Below, in pieces: positions 34,315 through 42,355 of a stretch of 64,000 nt of DNA; the first letter of the stretch is position 1, and the number at the start of each line of letters is the position of its first letter. Made by a program: the position numbers and the translations under genes. The notes under the pieces are model-generated. The model saw only the letters and a list, made by a program, of their open reading frames with translations. It was not told the DNA's origin and searched no databases. This DNA is from Zhengella sedimenti (GTDB lineage Bacteria; Pseudomonadota; Alphaproteobacteria; Rhizobiales; Rhizobiaceae). The stretch spans positions 248,001 through 312,000 of the forward strand of contig NZ_JBKFFP010000001.1 in the NCBI RefSeq assembly GCF_046506625.1. Reading direction: 5' to 3'.

Positions 34315-35625
34315 TCAAACCTCGACCTTGTGCGAGACCCGTTCCTCGCCGCCGAAAATACGTACGTAGTCGGCGATGACGGCAGCATCGCCGGTCGCCT
34401 TTTCAGGGTTGTCGGACAGCTTGACCGCCGGCCTTCCGTTCGCCTCGGTGATCTTGCAGACCAGCGAAATGGCCTTCAACTGCTCGTTTCGCTGCGGCGC
34501 GCAGTCCTTGAAGTCGTTGGTGAGGTTGGTGCCCCAGCCAAAGGCCATGCGAACCCGGCCATGGAAATGGCGGTGGGTCTCGATGATCGTGTCGGTGTCC
34601 AGGCCGTCGGAGAAGATCAGGATCTTGTCGCGAGGATCGCGGCCATGGGCGCGCCACCATTCCACGATGCGCTCGCCACCCTCGACCGGCGGCGCGCTGT
34701 CGGGCCGGAAACCGGTCCAGTCGGCCACCCAGTCGGGCGCGTCGCGCAGGAAGGCCGCCGTGCCGAAGGCGTCCGGAAGAACGATCAGCAGGTTGCCGCC
34801 GTAAAGCTTGTTCCAGTCCTCCAGCACCCGGTAGGGCGCGGCCCGCCTGGCGGCGTCAGTATCGGCAAGCGCTGCATAGACCATGGGCAGTTCATGGGCA
34901 TTGGTGCCGACCGCCTCCAGGTCGCTGTCCATGGCGAGAAGCACGTTGGAGGTGCCGGTGAAGGCATCGCCGATGCCTTCCTTCAATGCCTGAACGCACC
35001 AGCGCTGCCACAGGAAGGAATGGCGCCGCCGCGTGCCGAAATCGGAAATGCGCAGGTCCGGCAGGCGCTTCAGCCGCTCGGTTTTCTCCCACATCTTCGC
35101 CTTGGCGCGGGCATAGAGCACATCGAGCGCGAAGGGGCCCATGCCGCGCATGGCGGCGCGCGAGCGCAATTCGTTGATGATCGCCAGCGCCGGGATCTCC
35201 CACATCGTCGTCTCGGCCCAGGAGCCGGTGAACTCCAGCTCGAACTGGCCGTCGCGCACCGCCAGTTCGTAGGGCGGCAGGCGGAAGGTCTCGAACCATG
35301 AGAGGAATTCCGGCTCGAAGATCTGCTTGCGGCCATAGAAGGTGTTGCCGGCCAGCCAGATCATCTCCTTCTTCGACAGGGTCAGGGAGCGGGCGTGGTC
35401 GAGCTGGTCGCGCAGTTCGTGCACGTCGATCTCGTCGGCAAGGCGGACGCTCTGCTTGCGGTTGATCAGCGAAAAGCGCACCTGCACATCGCGATGCATC
35501 TTCCAGATCATCTGGAGCATCAGCAGCTTGTAGAAGTCGGTATCCAGAAGGGAGCGGACAATGGGGTCCAGCTTCCACGTATGGTCATAGACGCGCTTGG
35601 CGATATCCGTGGTCGTCGCAGTCAT
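34315..35625 (-). CDS. pncB: Nicotinate phosphoribosyltransferase
   Basis: A 436-residue enzyme of NAD salvage that joins nicotinate and PRPP. Features seen are DTDFYKLLMLQMIW at the N-terminus, FYGRKQIFEPEFLSW, SDFGTRRRHSFLWQ (with the conserved GTRRRxS), GTSNVLLAMD, and KILIFSDGLDTDTI for phosphate binding. Its length fits the proteobacterial type. It heads the chain pncB-dut-hydroxyproline dehydratase, whose members are five bases and one base apart. Confidence 0.95.
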   Translation of the reverse strand: MTATTTDIAKRVYDHTWKLDPIVRSLLDTDFYKLLMLQMIWKMHRDVQVRFSLINRKQSVRLADEIDVHELRDQLDHARSLTLSKKEMIWLAGNTFYGRKQIFEPEFLSWFETFRLPPYELAVRDGQFELEFTGSWAETTMWEIPALAIINELRSRAAMRGMGPFALDVLYARAKAKMWEKTERLKRLPDLRISDFGTRRRHSFLWQRWCVQALKEGIGDAFTGTSNVLLAMDSDLEAVGTNAHELPMVYAALADTDAARRAAPYRVLEDWNKLYGGNLLIVLPDAFGTAAFLRDAPDWVADWTGFRPDSAPPVEGGERIVEWWRAHGRDPRDKILIFSDGLDTDTIIETHRHFHGRVRMAFGWGTNLTNDFKDCAPQRNEQLKAISLVCKITEANGRPAVKLSDNPEKATGDAAVIADYVRIFGGEERVSHKVEV

Positions 35626-35694
35626 GGCGCCCCTTCCTTCGTGCCAGGCAAGAAGTCTTAGGCGAGGCGGCTGCGCAAGCCAAGGGGGCCGCTT

Positions 35695-36225
35695 TCAATC
35701 GGCGAGTTTGACCAGGAGATCCGTCTTCCAGCGCGCCGGATCGTCCGTATCCATCGGAGTCACCCGGTAGATCTCCGCTTGCGCCACTGGAAAGCGGCTT
35801 CCGGCCTCGTTCCGTTCATCGGCGGACAGGCCGCGGCCGCGCAGCCAACCGGAAAGCATGCAGAAGGCATCATGCAGTCGGTCGTAGGGACCGGTGAAGG
35901 TGGCCGTGGCATATCGTCCGGCGGGCAGCTCCCCGGCGAGGACTTGCGCGTCACCCGGCACGGCGTGTTCCAGCAACATGGCGACTTCCATTCCGACGCG
36001 TCCATCCGCACGGAACGCTTTGTAGCGGAAGCACCCCGCCATGCCGGTCAGGCCCCGCTCATGCATCCACCCATGAAGGTCCGGGAACAGCGGCGGCGCG
36101 AAACGCGGCAGGTCCGCCATGGCACCCGACGCGGCGATGGCGACATAGGGAACGGCGTCCCGGACAGTGACAGAGGGTACGGAAAGGCCCGCGCCCTCGA
36201 AGGCGGTTTCAGTGACAGGCAGCAC
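35695..36225 (-). CDS. GyrI-like effector-binding domain protein
   Basis: A 176-residue protein related to the GyrI/AraC effector-binding fold. Visible strands are PYVAIAASGAMADLP, the central ELPAGRYATATFTGPYDRLHDAF and the C-terminal QAEIYRVTPMDTDDPARWKTDLLVKL (core DDPARWKTDLLVKL). It probably binds a small molecule. I chose the GTG at 36225 because GGGAG lies directly upstream and it follows the stop of the VOC gene by 11 bases; a longer frame would overlap that gene. It is the last gene of the TetR-led cassette. Confidence 0.75.
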   Translation of the reverse strand: MLPVTETAFEGAGLSVPSVTVRDAVPYVAIAASGAMADLPRFAPPLFPDLHGWMHERGLTGMAGCFRYKAFRADGRVGMEVAMLLEHAVPGDAQVLAGELPAGRYATATFTGPYDRLHDAFCMLSGWLRGRGLSADERNEAGSRFPVAQAEIYRVTPMDTDDPARWKTDLLVKLAD

Positions 36226-36236
36226 GGGCGTCTCCC

Positions 36237-36718
36237 TCAATCCGCGCAGGCGGCTTCCAGCTTGGCGATGTCGATCCTCGTCATCGTCATCATGGATTCC
36301 ATCGCCCGCCTCGCCTTGTTCCGGTCCGGGCCGGTGGTCAGTTCGATCAGGCGCCTCGGCGTGATCTGCCAGGAAAAGCCCCAGGCATCCCTGCACCATC
36401 CGCAGGCGCTTTCCGTACCGCCATGCCCGATGATCGCATTCCAGTACCGGTCCGTTTCCGTCTGGTTGTCCGTCAGCACCATGAAGCTGACCGCTTCGTC
36501 CGGCCTGAAGGCCGGGCCGCCATTCAGGCCCAGGAACGGCCTGCCAAGGACCGTGAATTCGACCGTCAGTTCATCGCCCTGCCGCCCCCCCGGGATAGTC
36601 CGAAGCGGCCGCATTAACCCTGCCGACATGGCTCTCGGGGAAGGTGGCGGCATAGAAGGCCGCCGCCCTGGCCGCCTCGCCGTGGTCGAACCAGATGCAT
36701 GTCACCAGTTCGGGCATC
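36237..36718 (-). pseudogene. PhnB-like VOC protein, frameshifted at a C7/G7 run
   Basis: The N-terminal half is read from an ATG at 36718 (MPELVTCIWFDHGEAARAAA, then FYAATFPES). The C-terminal half (GDELTVEFTVLGRPFLGLNG to MTRIDIAKLEAACAD) is in another frame. The switch falls at seven consecutive C at 36585-36591 (G on the coding strand). With six G the two halves join as DYPGGRQGDELTVEF, giving a normal VOC protein of about 160 residues of the 3-demethylubiquinone methyltransferase-like type. AGGA precedes the ATG. This is a recent mutation, a phase-variable switch, or a sequencing error. Confidence 0.85.
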
Positions 36719-36759
36719 GTCCTGTCCTCTCGTCTTGCCGGTCCGGCTTCCGGGTCCGG

Positions 36760-37221
36760 TTACAGCGTTTTCGCCAACGCCTCGAGCTGATCGGTGGCGG
36801 CGTTCCAGCCGGTGTGGAAACCCATCTCCTCATGCTGGCGCTTTGCGGCCTCTGTCCAGTGACGGGCCATCCAGCGATAACCCGTTGCGCCATCACCGGC
36901 ATCGGCGAATTCGACAATCGCGACCATGAAAGGGTCGGGTTTCGGCTGCCAGTCCGGCATGAAGGCGTCGGTCATGACCAGGCGCCGGCCCTCCGTCACC
37001 TCCAGCCAGACACCGGGGCTGCCGTGGCTTTCGCCATCCGGCCCGTTCATGCGGGTAAAGAACTCGCCACCGGGGCGCAGGTCCGAGCGGACCTCGGAAA
37101 CGAACCAGGGCTTGGGGCAGAACCACTGTTTCAGCAATTCCGGCTCGGTCCAGCAGCGCCAGACCCTGGCCCGCGGCGCATGAAGGACGCGGTCGACCAC
37201 CAGTTGACGCTCATCGCTCAT
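36760..37221 (-). CDS. SRPBCC (AHSA1-like) domain protein
   Basis: A 153-residue protein of the START-like fold. It has the family pattern RVLHAPRARVWRCWTEPELLKQWF, shown by its core PRARVWRCWTEPELLKQWF, then RPGGEFFTRMNGPDG and the C-terminal helix MGFHTGWNAATDQLEALAKTL. Members bind hydrophobic ligands in a deep cavity. It overlaps the end of the DUF1428 gene by 11 bases, so the two are coupled. Confidence 0.88.
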   Translation of the reverse strand: MSDERQLVVDRVLHAPRARVWRCWTEPELLKQWFCPKPWFVSEVRSDLRPGGEFFTRMNGPDGESHGSPGVWLEVTEGRRLVMTDAFMPDWQPKPDPFMVAIVEFADAGDGATGYRWMARHWTEAAKRQHEEMGFHTGWNAATDQLEALAKTL

Positions 37222-37585
37222 CGGTCTCTCCTCCGGCCTTCATCACGATATCGAAGCCGCCGAAGATCATGCGGCTGCCATCGAATGGCATGGGATTGGT
37301 TTCGGGCGACATGCGCGGATCCTCCATCATGCGCGCCATGCCGGCATCGGCGACCGCCTTCGACGGCCAGACAATCCAGGAAAAGACCACGATCTCATCA
37401 TCCTTCTTGCGCACGGCCATCGGCATGGAGGTCTTTTCACCGTCGGGCACATCGTTTCCCCAGCAGTCGACGATTTCCAGCGCGCCATATTCCCTGAACA
37501 ATTCGGCCGCCACGCGGGCATGATCGATGAAGGCCTGCTTGTTGGCTTCCGGTACGGCGGCCAGCATTCCCGTCACAAAGGTCAT
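37211..37585 (-). CDS. DUF1428 family protein
   Basis: A 124-residue protein of the DUF1428 (YbaA-like) dimeric alpha+beta barrel group. Family features are KQAFIDHARVAAELFREYGALEIVDCWGNDVPDGE, given here as FREYGALEIVDCWGNDVPDG, and MMEDPRMSPETNPMPFDGSRMIFGGF (core PMPFDGSRMIFGGF). Function is unknown. It overlaps the SRPBCC gene and follows a VOC gene by 30 bases, inside the same cassette. Confidence 0.88.
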   Translation of the reverse strand: MTFVTGMLAAVPEANKQAFIDHARVAAELFREYGALEIVDCWGNDVPDGEKTSMPMAVRKKDDEIVVFSWIVWPSKAVADAGMARMMEDPRMSPETNPMPFDGSRMIFGGFDIVMKAGGETDER

Positions 37586-37615
37586 GGCATTTTCCTCCCT
37601 GTTGGTTCGCCGCGC

Positions 37616-38038
37616 TCAGACGGCCATCTTGTTGCCGGCAAAATTCAGCATCCACGGCGTGCCGAACCGGTCCGTGAACATGGCGAAGCGCTCGGCCCAG
37701 AAGGTCTCCGCCGGGGCCATCGAAACGGCCCGCGCGTCCCGCGCCAAGGCCGCGTATATGCGGTCGAACTCCTCCAGCGAGGCGGGCGCGAGCGAAACGG
37801 AAAAGCCCTGCGGCTTGACGTACCATTCCGCCGGAACGTCGGACGCCATGACGTTGGCCGTGCCGAGGCGCATGTTCATGTTCATGACCAGATCGTCGCC
37901 TCCGGGCATGCGGCTTTCCGCGCCGGGCGCGTCTCCATTGGTGAAGACCCCGGTGATCTCGCCGCCCAGGACTTCGGCGTAGTGTTTCATGGCTTCCATG
38001 CAATTGCCGGGAAAGTTCAGGTAGATGACAGGTTCCAT
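37616..38038 (-). CDS. PhnB-like VOC-family protein
   Basis: A 140-residue vicinal oxygen chelate fold protein. It begins YLNFPGNCMEAMKHYAEVLG, has the central NMRLGTANVMASDVP and ends DRFGTPWMLNF, the usual PhnB/YjdN pattern. The family rarely has proven enzyme activity. It is the gene after tetR in the cassette and is intact, unlike the second VOC gene at 36237-36718. Confidence 0.88.
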   Translation of the reverse strand: MEPVIYLNFPGNCMEAMKHYAEVLGGEITGVFTNGDAPGAESRMPGGDDLVMNMNMRLGTANVMASDVPAEWYVKPQGFSVSLAPASLEEFDRIYAALARDARAVSMAPAETFWAERFAMFTDRFGTPWMLNFAGNKMAV

Positions 38039-38090
38039 GACATTGCTCCCTCTATTCGCCTTGATCCGGCCCGACGGCCGGCATTCCCGA

Positions 38091-38768
38091 TCATTCCCGG
38101 CGTCCTGCTCGGCCTGGCGGTGCGTTCACGGGCCGCAGTCCGCCTGAACCGTGGGGAATGCCGAAGAGCAATTCGACATGGCGGCGCAGGTGATCGACCA
38201 TGGCGCGGGCGGTGTCCGGCCCGCCCTTCGCCTTGGCCAGCACGAAAGCGCCTTGCAGCGCAGCCTGGGTGAACGCAGCAAGGCTTTCCGGCGACCAGTC
38301 GGCCTGCGGGCAACGCGCGGCCCTAGCCTCGGCGATATCGGCGACCAGCGTCTCCGCATGGCCAAAAATGGCCCCGGCGGCGGCGTCGCGGATGGCCGGA
38401 CTTTCCAGGTGGATTTCCTGTGCCAGCGTTCCGGCCACGCATGTGAACTCCGCCGTCGAGCCTTCCAGGATCATGTGGCGGAAATCGACATAGCCCAGCA
38501 CACGGTCCAGCGGATCGGCGAGGTCATGGTAGGGCGCATCCGCAAACAGGGACGATGTCACCTCGCCCCAATGCGTGGCGACCGCCGCGGCCCAATCCTC
38601 CTTGGAACGGAAATGATGAAAGAACCCGCCCTTGGTGATGCCGGCTGCTGCGCAGATGTCATCCACCCGCGTGGCCGCGTAGCCCTTTTCCCTGATGAGC
38701 GTGAACCCCGTATCCAGCAATTTCCGCCTCGTTTCCTCGCGTGCGGCCGTTTTCGCATTTCCGCGCAT
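38091..38768 (-). CDS. TetR/AcrR-family regulator
   Basis: A 225-residue repressor. The N-terminal helix-turn-helix reads GYAATRVDDICAAAGITKGGFFHHFRSKED, given by its core DDICAAAGITKGGFFHHF. The C-terminal ligand domain (from about residue 75) is TetR_C type, with a lone acidic patch AEFTCVAGTLAQEIH. The ATG at 38768 is usual for the fold; a GTG at 38780 is an alternative. An 18-base near-palindrome lies 33-50 bases upstream. It is the first gene of a minus-strand unit with five small domain proteins, so it probably controls them and itself. Confidence 0.9.
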   Translation of the reverse strand: MRGNAKTAAREETRRKLLDTGFTLIREKGYAATRVDDICAAAGITKGGFFHHFRSKEDWAAAVATHWGEVTSSLFADAPYHDLADPLDRVLGYVDFRHMILEGSTAEFTCVAGTLAQEIHLESPAIRDAAAGAIFGHAETLVADIAEARAARCPQADWSPESLAAFTQAALQGAFVLAKAKGGPDTARAMVDHLRRHVELLFGIPHGSGGLRPVNAPPGRAGRRE

Positions 38769-38801
38769 TGTCGAATTCACCCCAGCCCTTTCCAGTTTAA
38801 A

Positions 38802-38819
38802 ATACCGACTAGTTGGTAT
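38802..38819. promoter_or_regulatory. TetR operator candidate
   Basis: ATACCGACT and AGTTGGTAT form an 18-base palindrome with a single mismatched pair, in the gap between the divergent tetR and prfC genes. Several TetR-family operators share the ACCGACTAGT-type core. Its place just upstream of tetR fits autorepression. Confidence 0.72.
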
Positions 38820-38920
38820 GTTTGTCAACTTGCCCAGGCAAGTCATGCCATTTCGGGTTTGGCATGGCGCGGCTGACTTGCTACAAGCCCGGCCAATCGA
38901 GAGACCGGATTTTCCCACCC

Positions 38921-40507
38921 ATGGCCGAGACAAACGAACAGGCGGTGGCGCGCCGCCGCACCTTTGCGATCATCGCCCACCCGGACGCGGGCAAGACGAC
39001 GCTGACAGAGAAGCTGCTGCTCTTCGGCGGGGCGATCCAGCTTGCCGGAGAGGTCAAGGCGAAGAAGAACCGCGTGCAGAGCCGTTCCGACTGGATGACG
39101 ATCGAGCGCGAGCGCGGCATCTCAGTCGTCACCTCGGTGATGACCTTCGAATACAAGGACTGCGTCTTCAACCTGCTTGACACGCCGGGCCATGAGGACT
39201 TCGCCGACGATACCTACCGGACGCTTTCAGCGGTCGATTCCGCCGTGATGGTGATCGACGCGGCCAAGGGCATCGAGCCGCGCACGCTCAAGCTGTTCGA
39301 GGTCTGCCGCCTGCGCGACATTCCCATCGTCACCTTCGTGAACAAGATGGACCGCGAAAGCCGCGACCCGTTCGAGATCCTTGACGAGGTTGAACAGAAA
39401 CTGGCGCTGGACACCGCGCCGGTGAACTGGCCGATCGGCCGCTCCAAGACCTTCTGCGGCACCTATGAACTGGCCAGCAACGCGGTGCGCGGCTCCGACG
39501 AGGACGTCGAGCGGACCCCGGTGAACGGTCCGCAAGCCGAGGCGGCCTGCGGCAAGCTGCCGGAAAACGAGCGCGAAGCCTTCATCGAGGAAGTGGACCT
39601 CGCCCGCGAGGCCTGCAAGCCGTTCGACCGGCAGGCCTTCCGCGAGGGTCATCTCACGCCGGTCTATTTCGGCTCGGCACTGAAGAATTTCGGCGTCCGC
39701 GACCTGATCGACGCGCTGGTGGATTACGGGCCGGCGCCGCGTGCCCAGGAGGCCGACATCCGCCGCGTCGAGGCGACGGAAGACAGGATGACGGCCTTCG
39801 TCTTCAAGATCCAGGCCAACATGGACCCCAACCACCGCGACCGCATCGCCTTCGCGCGCGTCTGCTCGGGCACGCTGTCGCGCGGCATGAAAGCCAAGCT
39901 GGTGCGCACCGGCAAGCCGATCACGCTGTCGGCGCCGCAATTCTTCTTCGCCTCGCAGCGCCAGCTTGCCGACGAGGCGAGGGCCGGCGATGTCGTCGGC
40001 ATTCCCAACCACGGCACGCTGCGCATCGGCGACACGCTGACCGAAGGCGAGGACCTGCTGTTCCATGGCGTGCCGAACTTCGCGCCGGAGATCCTGCGAC
40101 GGGTGCGCCTGATGGACGCCATGAAGGGCAAGAAGCTCAACGAAGCGCTGCAGCAGATGGCCGAGGAAGGCGTGGTGCAGCTTTTCAACCCCGAGGACGG
40201 CTCGCCCTCCATCGTCGGCGTTGTCGGTGCCCTGCAGATCGACGTGCTGCGCGAACGCCTCGCCCAGGAATACCAGCTTCCGGTGGATTTCGAGCCGGCG
40301 CGCTTCTCCGTCTGCCGCTGGATGGAAGCGGAGAAAGGCGAATTGCAGCGGTTCATTGACGCCCATCGCGGTGACATCGCCCGCGATCTCGACGGCGATC
40401 CGGTCTTCCTGGCGCAGAACGCGTTCTCGCTGAACTACGAGGCCGAACGCTGGAAGGCGGTGACATTCAAGGCGGTCAAGGATTACCAGGTTCGCGCCGC
40501 GGCGTGA
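38921..40507 (+). CDS. prfC: Peptide chain release factor 3
   Basis: A 528-residue GTPase that recycles release factors 1 and 2 from the ribosome. The GTPase motifs are AHPDAGKTTLTEK (G1), RGISVVTSVM (switch I), DTPGHEDFADD (G3) and VNKMDRE (G4). Domain II and III features follow, such as GVVGALQIDVLRERLAQEY, trimmed to ALQIDVLRERL. The ATG at 38921 starts MAETNEQAVARRRTFAIIAH, matching the usual RF3 start; the ribosome binding site is not obvious. It is divergent from tetR and shares the gap with the TetR operator. Confidence 0.96.
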   Translation: MAETNEQAVARRRTFAIIAHPDAGKTTLTEKLLLFGGAIQLAGEVKAKKNRVQSRSDWMTIERERGISVVTSVMTFEYKDCVFNLLDTPGHEDFADDTYRTLSAVDSAVMVIDAAKGIEPRTLKLFEVCRLRDIPIVTFVNKMDRESRDPFEILDEVEQKLALDTAPVNWPIGRSKTFCGTYELASNAVRGSDEDVERTPVNGPQAEAACGKLPENEREAFIEEVDLAREACKPFDRQAFREGHLTPVYFGSALKNFGVRDLIDALVDYGPAPRAQEADIRRVEATEDRMTAFVFKIQANMDPNHRDRIAFARVCSGTLSRGMKAKLVRTGKPITLSAPQFFFASQRQLADEARAGDVVGIPNHGTLRIGDTLTEGEDLLFHGVPNFAPEILRRVRLMDAMKGKKLNEALQQMAEEGVVQLFNPEDGSPSIVGVVGALQIDVLRERLAQEYQLPVDFEPARFSVCRWMEAEKGELQRFIDAHRGDIARDLDGDPVFLAQNAFSLNYEAERWKAVTFKAVKDYQVRAAA

Positions 40508-40536
40508 CGCCCCGCAGAGGCTGAACCGGAAAAAGA

Positions 40537-40585
40537 ATGAGGGAAAGCAGCAGGCCGGGGCAAGTGGCGTGCGGCTTTCCCTCAT
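40537..40585. terminator. Long hairpin downstream of prfC
   Basis: A perfect 12-base stem ATGAGGGAAAGC with GCTTTCCCTCAT encloses a 25-base loop. It lies 30 bases after the prfC stop. The T-run is on the minus strand (TCTTTTT), where no gene ends, while the plus strand has only GAAAA after it. It may still end prfC transcription, or stabilise the message. Confidence 0.55.
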
Positions 40586-40611
40586 GAAAACGGGGCGATT
40601 GGGACCACCCC

Positions 40612-40629
40612 CTCCTGCCGCATCAGGAG
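40612..40629. promoter_or_regulatory. Inverted repeat, candidate lux-type box
   Basis: CTCCTG and CAGGAG are separated by six bases, giving an 18-base dyad 95 bases before the luxR-like gene. Size and layout resemble lux boxes, though the sequence is not a close match to the classical one. It could be an autoregulatory site. Confidence 0.35.
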
Positions 40630-40723
40630 TATAGTTAGTAAATTCTTGTTTATCCTTTTCGACAATATGGGGATTTCCCCAAGCGGTCACCGCCTGCTAA
40701 TGAGAAGCAGGGCGGGGAATCAA

Positions 40724-41470
40724 ATGCTACTTCCGGAATTCATCGAAAATCGTCTCGGCACGTTCGGGACAGAGAGTATCGACGCGGATTTACTCTGGTC
40801 GGCGCTGGAAGAGTGGCTGGCTGGTGAATTCGAGGTGGATGGTCTCTTCTACGGCACCTACCCGGTAGGCGTGACCGCCAACGGGCTTTCTTCCCTGCAC
40901 GAGCGCGGCCTGTGGAAAGTCACCTATCCCGCCGCCTTCCTCGAGGCGGTGGCCAACAATCCGTTGAGCGATGATCGCGTGACCGCCTTCATCCTGGAAC
41001 ACCGGCGGCCCTGTTTCTGGCACCGCGATGAAACCTGGGCCGGTGCCACCGAAACCCAGATACAGCGGCGCGCGCTGAACCGCCTGCATGGCATGGATGT
41101 CGGCCTCGGCCTGCCGGTCCTGTACGGTTCGGGCCAGATCTGCGGCGGCTTCGGGTTGCGGCACGGTCCGCAGGACGCCGAAGCCTTCGACCGGCTGCTG
41201 GAGGGCCGGGTCGACAGTCTCGCGGAGCAGCTGGCAGCGTTCGATGCGGTCTTCCGCACGCCTTTCGCGCGGACCCGTTTCGCGCTGTCGCGTCAGGAAA
41301 TCCGGGTGCTTTCGCTGGTTGCAGGGGGCATGACCGTTGCGCAGGCGGGCTGGGAAATGAACCTGTCCCCCAAGACAGCGGAAGCCTACCTCGCCGCAGC
41401 ACGACGAAAGACACGATCGCGCAGCACGGCGGAGGCCGTTGCCAAGACGATCTTTTTCCAACTCGCCTGA
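40724..41470 (+). CDS. LuxR-family regulator, orphan
   Basis: A 248-residue protein with an N-terminal autoinducer-binding-like domain (about residues 20-170) and a C-terminal LuxR helix-turn-helix (LSRQEIRVLSLVAGGMTVAQAGWEMNLSPKTAEAYL, given here by its core MTVAQAGWEMNLSPKTAEAYL trimmed at NLSPKTAEAY). GGGGAA lies before the ATG at 40724. No luxI-type synthase gene is in the window, so it is a LuxR solo here. It may sense an acyl-homoserine lactone made elsewhere, a foreign signal or none. A dyad lies 95 bases upstream. Confidence 0.88.
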   Translation: MLLPEFIENRLGTFGTESIDADLLWSALEEWLAGEFEVDGLFYGTYPVGVTANGLSSLHERGLWKVTYPAAFLEAVANNPLSDDRVTAFILEHRRPCFWHRDETWAGATETQIQRRALNRLHGMDVGLGLPVLYGSGQICGGFGLRHGPQDAEAFDRLLEGRVDSLAEQLAAFDAVFRTPFARTRFALSRQEIRVLSLVAGGMTVAQAGWEMNLSPKTAEAYLAAARRKTRSRSTAEAVAKTIFFQLA

Positions 41471-41614
41471 CGGCAGGCAGGACAGCCGCGTTTCGAGGCC
41501 CTGCCGGCTGAGCCTGTGCATGCTGCGGCGCACAGTCGCAGTCAAAACCGGCAGGCACTTTCAATATATGGGGAGGGAATCACTCTTCCCGAACAATCAA
41601 TCTGAGGACCTGAC

Positions 41615-42274
41615 ATGGCGCTCCGCATCAATGATACCGTTCCGAACATCACCGTCGAGACCGATCAGGGCTCCTTCGCCCTGCATGACTTCATCGGCGA
41701 CAGCTATGCCATCCTGTTCTCCCATCCCAAGGATTTCACGCCGGTCTGCACCACCGAGTTCGGTGCCGTCGCCCAGCTCAAGGACGCCTGGGAAAAGCGG
41801 GGCGTGAAGGTGCTCGGCATCTCTGTCGACAATGTCGAGGAGCACAGGAAGTGGAAGGGCGACATCGAGCAGGTCGCCAAGGCGCCGGCCTTCTTCCCCA
41901 TCGTCGCCGACACGGACCTTGCGCTGTCCAAGGCGTTCGACATGCTGCCGGCGGAGGCCTGGCTGCCGGACGGCCGCACGCCCGCACACACGGCCACCGT
42001 GCGCTCCGTCTTCATCATCGGCCCGGACAAGAAGGTGCGCCTGATGATGACCTATCCGATGTCGGTGGGCAGGAACTTCGCGGAGGTGCTGCGCGCGCTC
42101 GACGCCGTGATGGCGACGGACGGCGTGCCGATCGCCACGCCGGCCAACTGGACGCCCGGCGAGGACGTGATCGTCGCCCTGTCGCTGACCACGGAACAGG
42201 CGAAAGAAAAGTTCGGCGAGGTCAATGTCGTCCTGCCCTACCTGCGCACCATCAAGGACCCGAAGGCGGCCTGA
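41615..42274 (+). CDS. 1-Cys peroxiredoxin (Prx6 type)
   Basis: A 219-residue peroxidase. The peroxidatic site is HPKDFTPVCTTE with Cys45, the only cysteine in the protein, so it is a 1-Cys enzyme. The Prx6-type C-terminal extension is present (PANWTPGEDVIVALSLT, YLRTIKDPKAA). It reduces hydroperoxides and needs an external thiol. GAGGACCTGAC lies before the ATG. A strong terminator follows, so it is a single-gene unit. Confidence 0.95.
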   Translation: MALRINDTVPNITVETDQGSFALHDFIGDSYAILFSHPKDFTPVCTTEFGAVAQLKDAWEKRGVKVLGISVDNVEEHRKWKGDIEQVAKAPAFFPIVADTDLALSKAFDMLPAEAWLPDGRTPAHTATVRSVFIIGPDKKVRLMMTYPMSVGRNFAEVLRALDAVMATDGVPIATPANWTPGEDVIVALSLTTEQAKEKFGEVNVVLPYLRTIKDPKAA

Positions 42275-42295
42275 GGCATCGCGCCCGCAGAAAAA

Positions 42296-42329
42296 CCCCG
42301 GCGGAGCATGAGGCTTCGCCGGGGCTTTT
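42296..42329 (+). terminator. Intrinsic terminator of the peroxiredoxin gene
   Basis: An eight-base stem CCCCGGCG with CGCCGGGG (42296-42324) is followed by CTTTTC on the plus strand. It lies 22 bases after the peroxiredoxin stop, between it and the convergent pirin gene. Confidence 0.88.
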
Positions 42330-42355
42330 CATTTCGGCAGGTCAAGGCGATTGGC

